From: Rhizoclosmatium globosum
Lineage: Eukaryota; Chytridiomycota; Chytridiomycetes; Chytridiales; Chytriomycetaceae
Reading direction: 5' to 3'
NCBI GenBank assembly: GCA_002104985.1
Contig: MCGO01000022.1
Location: forward strand, 1 to 64,000
DNA length: 64,000 nucleotides
Shown: positions 1-10,317 of the stretch, in pieces
How the letters are laid out: every line of letters begins with the position of its first letter
How positions within the stretch are numbered: position 1 is the first letter of the stretch
The notes under the pieces: generated by a model
Seen by the model: only the letters and a program-made list of their open reading frames with translations
Database searches by the model: none
Told to the model about the DNA's origin: nothing
Position numbers and translations under genes: made by a program

Positions 1-350
1 GCTTAACCGATGTTTAAGGTAACCTTCATCAATTGGAACAATACTCCTGGCCAAATGACCCTCCAATCAATTCAATGAGAATTACTAAACAAGCAACGTT
101 TTCTGTGTGTGCAGGCTTTTAATATTTCCAGTTTCAAAGTGTCGCTGGGCTTGTCCTTCTAGAGATGAAGATGCACAATATCAAATAGCCAAACGATCTG
201 TTTACCTGTTTCTACTGGAGCAATCGCATTAATTGAAACAGCTTCTCTTCGAAACTCATAAGCGGTCACTTTTGTTTTCATTTTTGGTCAACAATCTGAA
301 ATTGTCTTGGCTCGTCCCTCTTTGGAACAAAAAGTTCTTCCAAAAAAACA
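1..350. other. 5' flank of family A gene A1
   Basis: No gene is supported here; the only overlapping long frame is antisense to the start of A1. The stretch holds one copy (141-153) of the GTCGSTGGGCTTG motif that recurs 210-250 bp ahead of several family A start codons. It ends in an A-rich leader directly before the A1 ATG. Confidence 0.5.
141..153 (+). promoter_or_regulatory. shared upstream motif, copy 1 (before A1)
   Basis: The sequence gtcgctgggcttg lies 210 bp before the A1 start. Near-identical copies lie 236-250 bp before A2, A3 and A5. It may be a promoter element, or simply flank carried along by tandem duplication; the sequence alone cannot separate these. Confidence 0.35.
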
Positions 351-1775
351 ATGGTTCTCAGCCCTAACGTGCCCCTAATTGGAGGTCCTTTTGAACGCAT
401 TGTTCCACCATACGGTGATTGCAAAACGTACGACAACCGTGTGATTGTCCCAACCAGTGCGCAATTGAGCTGCCTTGCGCTGTCTCTCCCAACCAATTTC
501 ACCTCTCCAACTTCCGAAAACACTCTTTCAGGCACGATTGCTAGCTTCGTCACTTTCACAAACACCAGCTCTGCGTGTGGCGGCTCGGATCTTGTTTCTC
601 GATTGACTGCTGTGTATGGCAACATCTCAGCCAATTCAACGACTTTCATCGGGGTCGAATCCTATGTTCCTGTATCTGCGCCATACTTCGTTGATGTTAT
701 CCAAACCAGTTTTGGAGTTGCAGGGAATGGAACTGGAAAGCCTATTAACGCAAAGAGAGACTTCATCCAAGCCACGTGTAGCGTTCTGTGGGTGTCATCT
801 GTGACTCTTTTTCCAGTTAACTACATTGTTGCCTACAATAATCCAGTGTGTGGATCCAAGGCCCCCGTTATTCTGGACGACTCGTCACTTAACCGTCAAA
901 AGTACGTTTTTGCCGATGTGACCCCCGCGCAAGAAGTGTACTTTGGCGCAAGCAACTACACAACATTGTTTTCTTCTCTTTTCGGCGTTGACCCATCTGC
1001 AGTTTTGCTCCAGAAGCTTTCAGCGAAGACGTTTTCAATCACCGTCACATCCAATCCTGCTTCCCCCTCTGCCGAAAACTCTTGCGTTTATGAGTACCTT
1101 GTTGGAGACCGTTTTGCAGCGGTTCGTGATTTCACTCTTGTGAAATACGATCTTGGTGGAACTCCGCTCTTACCAAACACAACCATCGAAGACGGCTGTA
1201 TTACGAAGGGATCCACTGAGACTGGACCATTCCTTTTCACTAACACTTCCACATTTTGTGGAGATACTGAACCAAGTTCACGTTTCTCCCGCTACTTTGG
1301 CAAGTCCTTAACTTCATTCTATTATTTGGACGTCGCCGATGGATTCTTCAATATCACTGTCAATATCCCACCTGCCAATGGCCGTCGCGATCCAACCACC
1401 GCGGTTTTCCACTATGCCGACTTGGCTTTCTCAACCACAACCAGCACCACAACCTCATCTACGACCTTGACCTCGTCCACTTCGACCTCATCTACTTCTA
1501 CCACGAAATCCACTACCATTACCACTACCACTACCACTACCACTTCTGCTGTCAGTAGTTTGTCTTCTTCCATTGCCACTACTACTTCCGCAGCTACTTT
1601 CGTTGACGCTGTCCCAACTGGCTATGCTGCCCCAACTGGTTACGTCGCTCAACCTGCTTACAACGGCCCAACTGCATACGGAGCCCCAGCCGCCAACAAC
1701 ATTTATAAGGGTGCCTCCGCTGGAAAGGTTGGAATTGTTTCCGCCTTGGTTACCGCCCTTGTCTTTTCTTTCTAA
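351..1775 (+). CDS. family A surface-like protein A1 (intact reference copy)
   Basis: This is a 474-aa open frame without introns or frameshifts and the best reference for the family. I do not recognise a named domain. The head (about 1-350) has paired motifs that look like an internal duplication: FTNTSSACGGSD...SRLTAVYG at 69-90 and FTNTSTFCGDTE...SRFSRYFG at 296-317. Other family signatures are NPVCGSKAP (about 164-172), ENSCVYEY (242-249), DGCI (281-284) and YLDVADGFFNITV. GRRD (344-347) precedes a Ser/Thr stalk, then PTGYAAPTGY-like repeats, then NNIYKGASAGKVG and a 14-residue hydrophobic end. Many N-x-S/T sequons suggest exposure outside the cell and the tail resembles a GPI or tail anchor, yet the N-terminus shows no signal peptide. 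An AATAAA lies about 100 bp past the stop. The existence of the gene is near certain; surface location is inference. Confidence 0.9.
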   Translation: MVLSPNVPLIGGPFERIVPPYGDCKTYDNRVIVPTSAQLSCLALSLPTNFTSPTSENTLSGTIASFVTFTNTSSACGGSDLVSRLTAVYGNISANSTTFIGVESYVPVSAPYFVDVIQTSFGVAGNGTGKPINAKRDFIQATCSVLWVSSVTLFPVNYIVAYNNPVCGSKAPVILDDSSLNRQKYVFADVTPAQEVYFGASNYTTLFSSLFGVDPSAVLLQKLSAKTFSITVTSNPASPSAENSCVYEYLVGDRFAAVRDFTLVKYDLGGTPLLPNTTIEDGCITKGSTETGPFLFTNTSTFCGDTEPSSRFSRYFGKSLTSFYYLDVADGFFNITVNIPPANGRRDPTTAVFHYADLAFSTTTSTTTSSTTLTSSTSTSSTSTTKSTTITTTTTTTTSAVSSLSSSIATTTSAATFVDAVPTGYAAPTGYVAQPAYNGPTAYGAPAANNIYKGASAGKVGIVSALVTALVFSF

Positions 1776-2355
1776 TGTTAGTTACGGCGGTTCAAGGTTT
1801 CACTCGTTTAGTTTCCCCTCATTTAGTTTCCTCACATATTGTTCAATTGTTGCCGTCGTTCGTTTTAGATAGAATAAAATGAAAAAAACTCTGACAGTTA
1901 TTATTTTGAAGTGATGACTGAAGTTCCAATGTCGTTTCATTGGATACGTCAGCACTTTTTTTTTTAACTACTATCAGAAGTGGATAGCAAGCTCACAGAT
2001 CGCAACGCCTAAAATCACAATGTGTTGAAAGCAGTAATGAAGTAAGTTAATGCTGTTCAAGTTGGAGGAGGTCCAGAGAGACACTGTCGGTGGCTTGTGC
2101 ACGCATTTGTCGGTGGGCTTGTGTACTTTCATTAATTGCCCCCGTTCACAGCAGTGTATCATTGATTCAAACGAGACAGGTAAGGAAGCATATTGTTCCA
2201 GACGAATCTACTTACTCCGCCTCAGTTACTTGAAAACTTGGAGCAATATGAAACATGGAAGGAGAGGAGATCGAAAATTTTCTGGAGATGCAAGACAACA
2301 ACGTCTGTTTGCTTTCATCCATGCCCTCATTCAAAAAAAGTTGATCAAAACACAA
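1776..2355. other. intergenic A1-A2
   Basis: This holds the A1 3' end with an AATAAA near 1873, a T-rich tract near 1951-1965, and the A2 upstream region with two offset copies of the family motif (2086-2097 and 2109-2121). The open frame that runs into A2 from 2050 is not conserved in the other copies ahead of the NLTF-type start, so I treat it as non-coding. Confidence 0.5.
2086..2121 (+). promoter_or_regulatory. shared upstream motif, doubled copy (before A2)
   Basis: gtcggtgggcttg at 2109-2121 is 247 bp before the A2 ATG. A slightly shorter version, gtcggtggcttg, lies just upstream at 2086-2097. The doubling is unique among the copies in this window. Confidence 0.35.
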
Positions 2356-3793
2356 ATGGGAAGAAACCTCACCTTTGCTGGCAGCCACTTTGAGCGCTTC
2401 GTCGCGGGTTACCCAGACTGTGTCGGTGGAGATACACCACCCGTGGATCCAACTGCCGACAAGCTCAAGTGTTTGGAATTCACTCTTCCATCAAACTTCT
2501 CTGCTGCACTCAATGAGGCCAATACACCAACTGATCCATTCTTCTCCTACTTCTCCTTCACGGACAACAGCAACAACTGCAAGGGCTCTGACCTTGCTTC
2601 TCGCTTGCAAGATGTGTACGCACGCAACATCACTGTCAATACTCCTATCTTCCTTAGTGTCCAGTACAACAACACGGAAGCTGTTCCAACGGATGCTCAC
2701 TTCATCAACTCGATCAGTATCGGATTTTGGCTTGATGCTACCAACTCCTCAGTGTCAAACCACCTAAACCCCCTGCACCTGAGCGTCGTGGAGGCCCAAC
2801 AACATCTAACTGTAACATTCTCTGGGCTTCCTCTGTGGTTCAATTCGAGGGAAGTACATCTTGGATTACAAGAACCCAATCTGTGGATCCAAGGCCCCCA
2901 AAATTGTTGACAACTCGACTCAAACTCGCGAGGATGTTTCTCTTGCCGAATACTCTCGTAATTACGGTGTTGGCTTCTGGACCAAGCCACTTAAAGCCTT
3001 GTCGGACGCTTATGGTTTGACGAACTCCTCCATCATCTTCAAGTCAATCGACGATAGAAAGTTCTCCCTTTCTGTCACTTCAGACGCTTCTTCTCCATCT
3101 GCAGACAACTCTTGTGTCTACACATACCTTGCCACAGACAGATCCGCCGTTCTTCGCAACTTACTCTTCAAAGCTACGACTTGGGTTCTTTGCCACTCAG
3201 CAACGAAACCACTCCTGCTGACGGTTGTATTTCTGAGTTCACCACATCAAGACTTTTTTCGTTCATCTTCACCAATGACAGCAGCGCCTGTGGAGCCACG
3301 GATAATGGAATTGAACGTTTTGGACGCTACTTCAGTGTCCCCATTGCCTTGGATTTCCGTTACTTGGACGTTGCCGACGGTATCTTCAACATCACTGTGT
3401 CCGAGGACAGCCCAGACAGACGTCGCGATGGAAATTCCGCCACCTTTGTATTCTTTGACAAGTCGTTTATTCCAACCACAACCACCTCGACCATCGCCCC
3501 AACTTCCACTGCCGTTTCTACTTTTGCGAGCTCCTCCACTGTCAGCCAATCGGCCAGTGCCAAGGCTTCTGCTTCCCAGAGTGCTTCGGCTCCGCTGTTG
3601 TTGGAACCACTACTGTCGCTGACGCTGTCCCAACTGGCTAGCTGCCCCAACTGTTTATGCCGCACCACCTGCCTATGGAGCTCCAACAGTCGCGTACGGT
3701 GCTCCAGCTGGCAACAACCTTTACAAGGGAGCTTCGGCTGGTAAGGTTGGAATCGTCTCTGCCTTGGTCGCCGCTTTCGTCTTTGCTTTCTAA
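2356..3793 (+). CDS. family A surface-like protein A2 (frame broken)
   Basis: This is a close paralog of A3-A5, starting MGRNLTFAGSHFERF. All head motifs are present (CKGSDLASRLQDVY, NPICGSKAP, DNSCVYTY, RFGRYF, YLDVADGIFNITV, DRRRDGNSATF), then a Thr/Ser stalk, and a tail ending SALVAAFVFAF. The protein is spread over three frames. Comparison with A3 and A5 places single-base changes near 2760, 2852, 3162 (TTT to TT), 3587 (CC to C) and 3640. Each break leaves a highly conserved sequence in the neighbouring frame, so the coding potential is recent. The breaks are either sequence errors or a very young pseudogene. No intron is visible. The 3' flank has TAGAAGTAGATGAATAAA, shared with A3. Confidence 0.8.
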
Positions 3794-4613
3794 AGTTGGT
3801 TGTGGTAGTTTAAACCTTCCTTTTCTTTGATTTCATCCCCAACGTTTATTAGAAGTAGATGAATAAAGTGGAGATACACTGTTTTTGCCCGTCCTATATG
3901 AGTTTCCTCCGGGTCAAATGAACCAAAGTCTTCCTGACCTGGCGCCATATCTTGGCCATCATCAGAGAGCTACACGGGTTGGGTCAGGAAGGTGATAAAG
4001 AAACGAAAAAAATAAATACATACCAGGTTATCAAATGGATTCGCAAACACATCGTCACGTCGAGATGTCTGAAAGTCTTTAGCGGCTGTTATGTTAAGCT
4101 CTGTCTGTTAATACTTCAGAGTTTCAGGAATTAATACGGATAAACTTAAGCCTATTCGTTTGGAAAAACACATCCAGTTGTTTCGGACTTTGAAGACTTG
4201 AATTCAGCATTTTGCTTCAAGAGTTGTTCGATCATTGCTTGAGGATACGTCAGCCAATTTCAAATCTGTCCAACGCTTCACACCGCATTTCGCATTCAAA
4301 AGCGATGCAAAGCAAACTGAAGCAACAGAGAAAGAATGTGAAATGTTCAAGTTTGTGGTTTACTCTTAATTGTGATTGTCGGTGGGCTTGTGCAATCATA
4401 TCAATCAATATCGCAGCACTGATGTCCGCCCCTTCAATCTTTGAATGACCCAACATAAGCGGGAAGTTAGAAAGTCAGTCTTAGTCTGATGCTCTGCAAG
4501 TCGCATCATGAAACAAGTGATACAATTTTTTGGAGATGGAGGATGTGAGGGGAGTGAAATGTTGACCTTTCGAAACGCCAAGAAACAACTGGAAAAAGTT
4601 GATCAAAACACGA
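3794..4613. other. intergenic A2-A3
   Basis: The A2 3' UTR has an AATAAA near 3861. The rest carries no supported gene; the small frames found here have no family match or conserved motif. The shared upstream motif lies at 4378-4390. A sequence similar to the A2 leader, ending aaaaagttgatcaaaacac, runs directly into the A3 ATG, so the 5' flank was duplicated together with the gene. Confidence 0.5.
4378..4390 (+). promoter_or_regulatory. shared upstream motif (before A3)
   Basis: gtcggtgggcttg lies 236 bp before the A3 start codon and is identical to the A2 copy at 2109-2121. Confidence 0.35.
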
Positions 4614-6084
4614 ATGGCCCCAAATAACCTCACTTTATCGGCAGCCACTTTGAGCGATTCGTTCAGGGCCAGCCAGACTGTTCAGGCGGAGATACACCAC
4701 CCGCGATCCAAGTGCTTCCAAGCTCAAGTGTTTGGAATTTACTCTTCCCTCCAATTTCACTGCTCCAGCCTATGACTCCAGCCCAAACTCTGCCTTCTAC
4801 TCGTTCCTCACCTTCACGGACCAGAGTGATGCCTGTAAAGGATCAGATATCGTGTCCCGTTTGCAGGACGTGTATGGCCGCAACGTATCACAAGCTGCCC
4901 CGTTCTTCTTGGATCTTCTGTCCAACAACACTGGCACTAGTGCACACTTCATTGAGTCGATCAGCATTGAATTCTGGGTTGACTCCACCAACTCGAGCAA
5001 CGTTATAAAACCAGCTGCAGGCCAATTCGTCGTGGAGGCCCTGGAAGCTCATCCTGTAACATTAACTGGATTTCTACTGCCACTCAGATCGTATCGGACT
5101 ACGTCTTGGCATATAAGAATCCAATCTGCGGAGTCAACGCTCCAAAGCTCATTGACAACTCTACTCAAACCCGTGAGCTTCTTGCTGTTGCCTATTATTC
5201 AACTGGTGCCGTTGTTTCCTTCATGGGAGAACCAACCTCTGTTTTGTCTGATGCTTATGGCCTGAAGAATACCTCAATCATCGTCAAGTCTGTTTCAGAC
5301 AGCAAGTTTGATCTTTTCGTGACCTCTGACGTCTCCTCTCCTACTGCTGATAACTCTTGTGTTTATGAATACTTGGCTGCCGACAGATCCGTCACTGTTC
5401 GCGACTTTACTCTTCAAAGCTACGACTTGGGTTCTTTGCCAGTCAGCAATCTCACTACTCCGGCGGACGGATGTATCTCTGAATTCAACACAACAAATCT
5501 TTGTTTACACGTTTGCCAACCTGAGCGATGCTTGTGGATCCCCCACTGATGGACGTGCCCGTTTGGGACGCTACTTCAGTGTCCCCATTTCCTTCAGTTT
5601 CCATTACTTGGATATTGCTGACGGTATCTTCAACATCACTGTGTCCGAGGACAGCCCAGAAAGACGTCGTGATGGAAACACCGCCACATTTGTATTCTTT
5701 GACAAGTCATTTATTCCAACCACAACCACCTCGACCATCGCCCCAACTTCTACTGTCGTTTCTACTTTTGCCAGCTCATCCACTGTTAAGGCCTCTTCTA
5801 GCATTCAGTCTACAACTGCCCAGACCGCTTCTGGTTCCTCTGTTATTCCTACCACTGCTGTTGCTGGAGTTACAACTGCTGCGACCCCCACTGGTTACGT
5901 TGTTCCAACTGGTTACGGTGCTCCAACCGGCTACGGAGGTCCAACTGGTTACGGTGCTCCAACTGGCTACGGAGGTCCAACTGCTTATGGAGCTCCCGCT
6001 GCGAACAACATTTATAAGGGAGCTTCTGCTGGAAAGGTTGGAATTGTTTCTGCCTTGGTTGTTGCGCTTGTCTTTGCTCTCTAA
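4614..6084 (+). CDS. family A surface-like protein A3 (frame broken at four sites)
   Basis: This paralog is closest to A2 and A5, about 490 codons. By alignment to the other copies, frame breaks lie near 4636 (after CTCACT), 4703 (before the GATCCA codons), 5005-5027 (ahead of the RRGGPG segment) and 5500. From 5510 to the stop the frame is uninterrupted: GRARLGRYFSVP, YLDIADGIFNITV, ERRRDGNTATF, a Thr/Ser stalk, then the longest Tyr-Gly-Pro repeat block in the window (VPTGYGAPTGYGGPTGYGAP and on), NNIYKGASAGKVG and a hydrophobic end finishing VFAL. There is no signal peptide at the start. An AATAAA lies near 6154 in a 3' flank like that of A2. Confidence 0.8.
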
Positions 6085-6801
6085 ATACGTCTCTTAAATC
6101 TTCATTCATTTTATATAGGTCCAATTTCTTTTATTTTTCATTTTAGAAATAGATGAATAAAATGGAAAGACAAGTTACCTTTCGTTCTTACTTCACAGTA
6201 CATCACAGTTAACCCCCAGAGAGAATCAGACTGTACCGTTTATAAGTCAATCTTCGCAAATCCAGCAGCCGTTCAATTTACTTGTTTGGGCATTTGCAAA
6301 ATTCCTGCCTATCTGCTTGCCTATGACGACAGGGTCCTCTTGCCTTGTACATGTCCTTTACAAACACAAGTGCTGCTTGGGGCTTCGTTATAAATTTTGA
6401 TCAATCATTCAGACGGAAATAGAGCCTGATCCTAAGTGATGTTTGGGAATCGAGAGCGTTTTTTGTTTCGTTCAACCGACAATTATCCGTAACTTCAAGA
6501 ATAAGTAATATCATATCTTTCAATAATGTAGTAGCTATTTTGGTGTCGGGCTCATTGTTGATTGGGCACACGTTGGCAGGGCTTGATCTCTTTATTTACA
6601 GTGATAGTCCGCTGACAACAATACGCAGAAGAGTAGACTCCAAGCTCTTTTATAGAGACTATAGAGACAGGTCATACACCAGGAGGCACCCGCCATTTTG
6701 TCCATGAGGAGCAGCAAAGACTGAACAAGAGAAGTGGAGATGCCGGAGTTGTCACTAAAAGTTGGCTTCTCCCCATTCAAAAATGAAAAAAGTCACAGAA
6801 A
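6085..6801. other. intergenic A3-A4
   Basis: This contains the A3 3' UTR, a short decayed piece of a family A gene (6255-6395, listed separately), and an A4 5' flank. The flank (about 6705-6750) resembles that of A5 (about 8640-8685), both having a ggagatg-ccggagttg-like stretch. No other gene is supported. Confidence 0.5.
6255..6395 (+). pseudogene. relic of a family A gene (N-terminal piece)
   Basis: The stretch reads as a decayed match to codons 30-70 of A4/A5. It has atccagcagccgttcaattt then acttgtttgg, corresponding to the QLTCLAFSLP segment, then ggtcctcttgccttgtacat and gtcctttacaaacacaagtg, corresponding to PFASFMSFTNTSA. No surrounding frame is open. It is a leftover of an additional tandem copy between A3 and A4. 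Confidence 0.6.
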
Positions 6802-8355
6802 ATGTCCAACCTCACCTTCATTGGGAGCACATACGAACGCTACATCCAGGCCTGGCCAGACTGTAACGGTTTTGAATATCCAATTTCTGTTGATCCAACA
6901 CCCGACCAGTTGACCTGTTTGGCCTTTTCGCTTCCATCCAATTTCTCGTCGCCCTCAGTTGACAGCATTGCAAACGGTCCTCTTGCCTCGTACATGTCCT
7001 TTACGAACACCAGTGCAGCATGTGGAGGATCTGATCTCATTTCCCGTTTGACCACAGTCTACAACAGAACCATCCGGGTTATGTTCACTGTAGGCCTCAC
7101 TTACAACAAGGATGAAAACGTTGCCGCCCAACCACACTTTGTCGAAGGCGTGTATTCCCAGTTCATGCTTAATGCCGCCAACTCAAACGTCTCAAGTCCT
7201 AATTTTCTCAATGAGAACGGTGTCAAGGCCCGTCGCGGTGGTCCTGGTACCGCTGTCTGTTGGATCTCCTGGATCTCTACCACGACTCAGGCTAAAGGTC
7301 AATACGTGTTGGCTTACAAGAACCCTGTTTGTGGATCAAAGGCTCCCAAAATCGGATTCTTGGAGACACTTGAAAATTTTGCAATCTCCTACTTTTTTGA
7401 ACAGCCCCAATTTTACCATGGAATGGAGAACACTTCCGTCTTTGCCGCCGCTTATAACATTGATATATCGGCCGTCACTTACGTGTCCATCTCCGACTCC
7501 AAGTTTGATGTGATTGTGACCTCGGACTCTGGTGCTCAGTCCGACGAAAACTCTTGTGTCTACAAATACCGCCTTGCTGATAGGGATGTTATAGTGCGCA
7601 ATATGACTCTCATTAGTTACGACTTTGGGTCTCTTCCAGTCTCCAACCTCACAACTCCCGCTGACGGATGTATCACTGCTTTCAACGCGGTCAATCATCT
7701 TAGTGAATTTGTGTTCACAAACTCCAGCGCGGTATGCGGAAACGTCACTGACTATAATGGCCGATTCCAACGTTACTTTAGTGTTCCCGTCTCAGTCATC
7801 TTCCGTTATTTGGACATTGCAGATGGAATCTTTCACATTTCTATTTCCCACCACAACTGATACTCGCCGCGATGGAAGCTCTGCCAGCTTTGTTTTCTTG
7901 GATAAGAACTTTATACAGACTACCACTACTTCCGAAACCTATACGTTCTCTTCTGCTTTTGCTACGTTGACTTCGATTTTTATGTCAACATATGCAAGGC
8001 TTCTGTTTCGTCCACCACAGCCATAGTACTGCCTCATCTGCAACTGTTTCATTCCAACCACAACTACTTCGACAATCCCCCAACTTCCACCACTGTTTCT
8101 ACTCTCTCCAGCTCATTGAGCCCACTGCGAAGGCCTCTTCTGGCGTTCAGTCTTCTGGTTCCTCGGTTAAGCTTTGCTACTACTACCGCTGCTGTTCCAA
8201 CTGGCTACGTTACTCCAACTGGTTACGCTGTTCCAACCGCGTACGGAGGCCCAACCGATTATGAGCTCCAGTTGACTCCAACATTTACAAGGGAGCATCT
8301 TCTGAAAAAGTTGGAATCATTTCGCCTTATTCTTGCTCTTGCTCTTGCTTTCTAA
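6802..8355 (+). CDS. family A surface-like protein A4 (3' third degraded)
   Basis: It starts MSNLTFIGSTYERY and stays open for 352 codons with every head motif (SAACGGSDLISRLTTVY, ARRGGPG, NPVCGSKAP, ENSCVYKY, DGCITAF, RFQRYFSVP, YLDIADGIF). The frame then breaks near 7835. After that DTRRDGSSASFVF, the Thr stalk, VPTGYVTPTGY repeats and a weak tail ending LALALAF lie in changing frames, with several breaks between 8000 and 8330. The tail is also more diverged in sequence than in A2, A3 or A5. Of the + strand copies at the left, this is the best candidate for a true pseudogene or a gene losing its anchor. No intron is seen. Confidence 0.75.
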
Positions 8356-8755
8356 AGCTTACCAGTTACAGTCCTTTTTTTACAATGCTTCTTCGCTTCT
8401 TTTTATGTGAAATCGATGATTATAGAAGCAAATATCATTTTTCTTAACCTCAGTTACCTCCTTCTTCTTCATATTATAAATCTGGTGGCTCGTGGTGGTT
8501 GAAAGGTCGCTGGGCTTGCCTCACTCATATCATGGAACTCCTTCAGTATGAAAGATGAAGGAGGATGGAGGCCCGAGCTTATTAATGCCATCTACATTAG
8601 TAACTTTTGAACCGGGGGGCACTTGACCGTGAGGTCATGGAGAGCAGCAGAGACAGCACAAATACAAGTGGAGATGTCGGAGTTGAATTTTCACAAAATG
8701 GAGATATTTGGTTGTTTCCCCTTTCCTTCCCCCAAAAAAAGTGCGACTCACAAAA
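8356..8755. other. intergenic A4-A5
   Basis: No gene is supported. It holds one copy of the shared upstream motif at 8506-8518 and an A5 leader similar to that of A4. Confidence 0.5.
8506..8518 (+). promoter_or_regulatory. shared upstream motif (before A5)
   Basis: gtcgctgggcttg lies 250 bp before the A5 start and is identical to the copy before A1, although A1 is one of the more distant paralogs in coding sequence. Confidence 0.35.
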
Positions 8756-10201
8756 ATGCCCCAAAGCAATCTTACACTCGTTGGCAGCCACTTTGAACGC
8801 TTCATTCAAGGCCAGCCAGACTGTTCCGGAGGTGATTCGCCAGTCGCTGATCCAACAGCCGATCAATTGACTTGTTGGCCTTCTCGTTGCCATCCAACTT
8901 CTCTTCTCGTTCGTATGACAACGGTCCAAACGGTCCTTTTGCCTCGTTCATGTCCTTCACAAACACAAGTGCCGCTTGTGGAGGATCTGATCTCATTTCC
9001 CGGTTGACCACAGTTTACAACAGAACAGTGTCTCCTCTTGGTTTCGGTTTAGGCTCCAGTTACAACAACAGCGCGGGTGCTGATACGGATGCACACTTTA
9101 TCAGCAGTGTGTACACCAACTTCTTCTTGGATTCCGTCAACGGAACCAAGGTCCCAGTCATTCCACAACCTAACGGTGTCAAAGCTCGTCGTGGAGGTCC
9201 TGGTAGCGCCAGTTGCTCGTTTTCTTGGATTTCTACCGTGACTCAGGCGCCTGGTCAATACTTTTTGGCGTACAAGAACCCAGTCTGTGGATCCAAGGCC
9301 CCCAAGATTGTTGATACCTCAGTGGAGACACAAGAGAACTTTGGTATTTCTTACTATCCACCAGACATTGGAGTGCCCCAATTCTCCAGTGGAAACATTT
9401 CCATCTTTGCCGCTGCTTATCAAGTCGATATCTCTGCCGTCAAGTACGTTTCCATCTCTGATGCCAAGTTTGATGTGATCGTTACCTCCAACGCTGCTGC
9501 TCAATCTGCCGATAACTCATGTATCTACGAGTACCTTCTCGCTGACAGAGCCGTTGTTAGTCGTAACATGACTCTCATCAGCTACGACCTTGGTTCCCTT
9601 CCAGCGAGCAACGAAACCACTCCAGCCGATGGATGCATCTCTGGTTTCACTACAAACAATCTTGGATCGTTCCAGTTCACAAACACGAGTATTGCGTGTG
9701 GAAAAGACGCCCAGAACCGCTTCCAGCGTTACTTTAGTATTCCTGTCAACGTCAACTTCCGTTATTTGGATCTTGCTGACGCTATCTTCAACGTTACAGT
9801 TGTTATTGACAGCCCACCTGATGACAGCCGTCGCGATGGAAATTCCGCCACCTTTGTATTCTTTGACAAGTCGTTTATTCCAACCACAACCACCTCGACC
9901 ATCGCCCCAACTTCTACTGCCGTTTCTACTTTTGCGAGCTCTTCCACTGTCAGCCATCGGCCAGTGCCAAGGCTTCTGCTTCCCAGAGTGCTTCCGGCTC
10001 CGCTGTTGTTGCCACCACTACTGTCGCTGACGCTGTCCCAACTGGCTACGCTGCCCCAACTGTTTATGCCGCACCAGCTGCCTATGGAGCTCCAACAGTC
10101 GCGTACGGTGCTCCAGCTGGCAACAACCTTTACAAGGGAGCTTCCGCTGAAAAGGTGGAATCATTTCCGCCTTGTTCGCTGCTCTTGCCCTTGCCTTCTA
10201 A
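8756..10201 (+). CDS. family A surface-like protein A5
   Basis: It starts MPQSNLTLVGSHFERF. A single T is missing in the TGTTTG of the LTCLAF codons (near 8873), moving the head to another frame. The head then runs unbroken for about 360 codons: SAACGGSDLISRLTTVY, KARRGGPGSASC, NPVCGSKAP, DNSCIYEY, DGCISGF, RFQRYFSIP, SRRDGNSATFVFF and a Thr/Ser stalk. A missing A near 9958 (CAATCGG to CATCGG) and a missing T near 10157 hide the C-terminal part, which in the right frames reads VPTGYAAPTVYAAPAAYGAP, NNLYKG and a hydrophobic end LALAF. The stalk from 9835 to 9960 is almost base-for-base identical to that of A2, suggesting recent duplication or gene conversion. Confidence 0.82.
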
Positions 10202-10317
10202 GACCTCCCAGGGAAGGCCAAGTCAATTCTTTTTCTGATTCTCATTTGATATAATAACGTGCGAGTTCTTTTCGATCTCAAATAGAAATAGATTTGAAAA
10301 AAGTAACGCTCAACAAA

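Noticed and set aside
2050..2355. N-terminal extension of A2 from the ATG at 2050
   Set aside because: No similar extension exists in A3-A5; the conserved start is MGRNLTF at 2356, and the upstream part overlaps the shared non-coding motif.
2356..10201. Calling A2, A3 and A5 pseudogenes outright
   Set aside because: The breaks are single bases, protein motifs are preserved on both sides, and an essential gene in the same window (SCC2) shows the same type of break.
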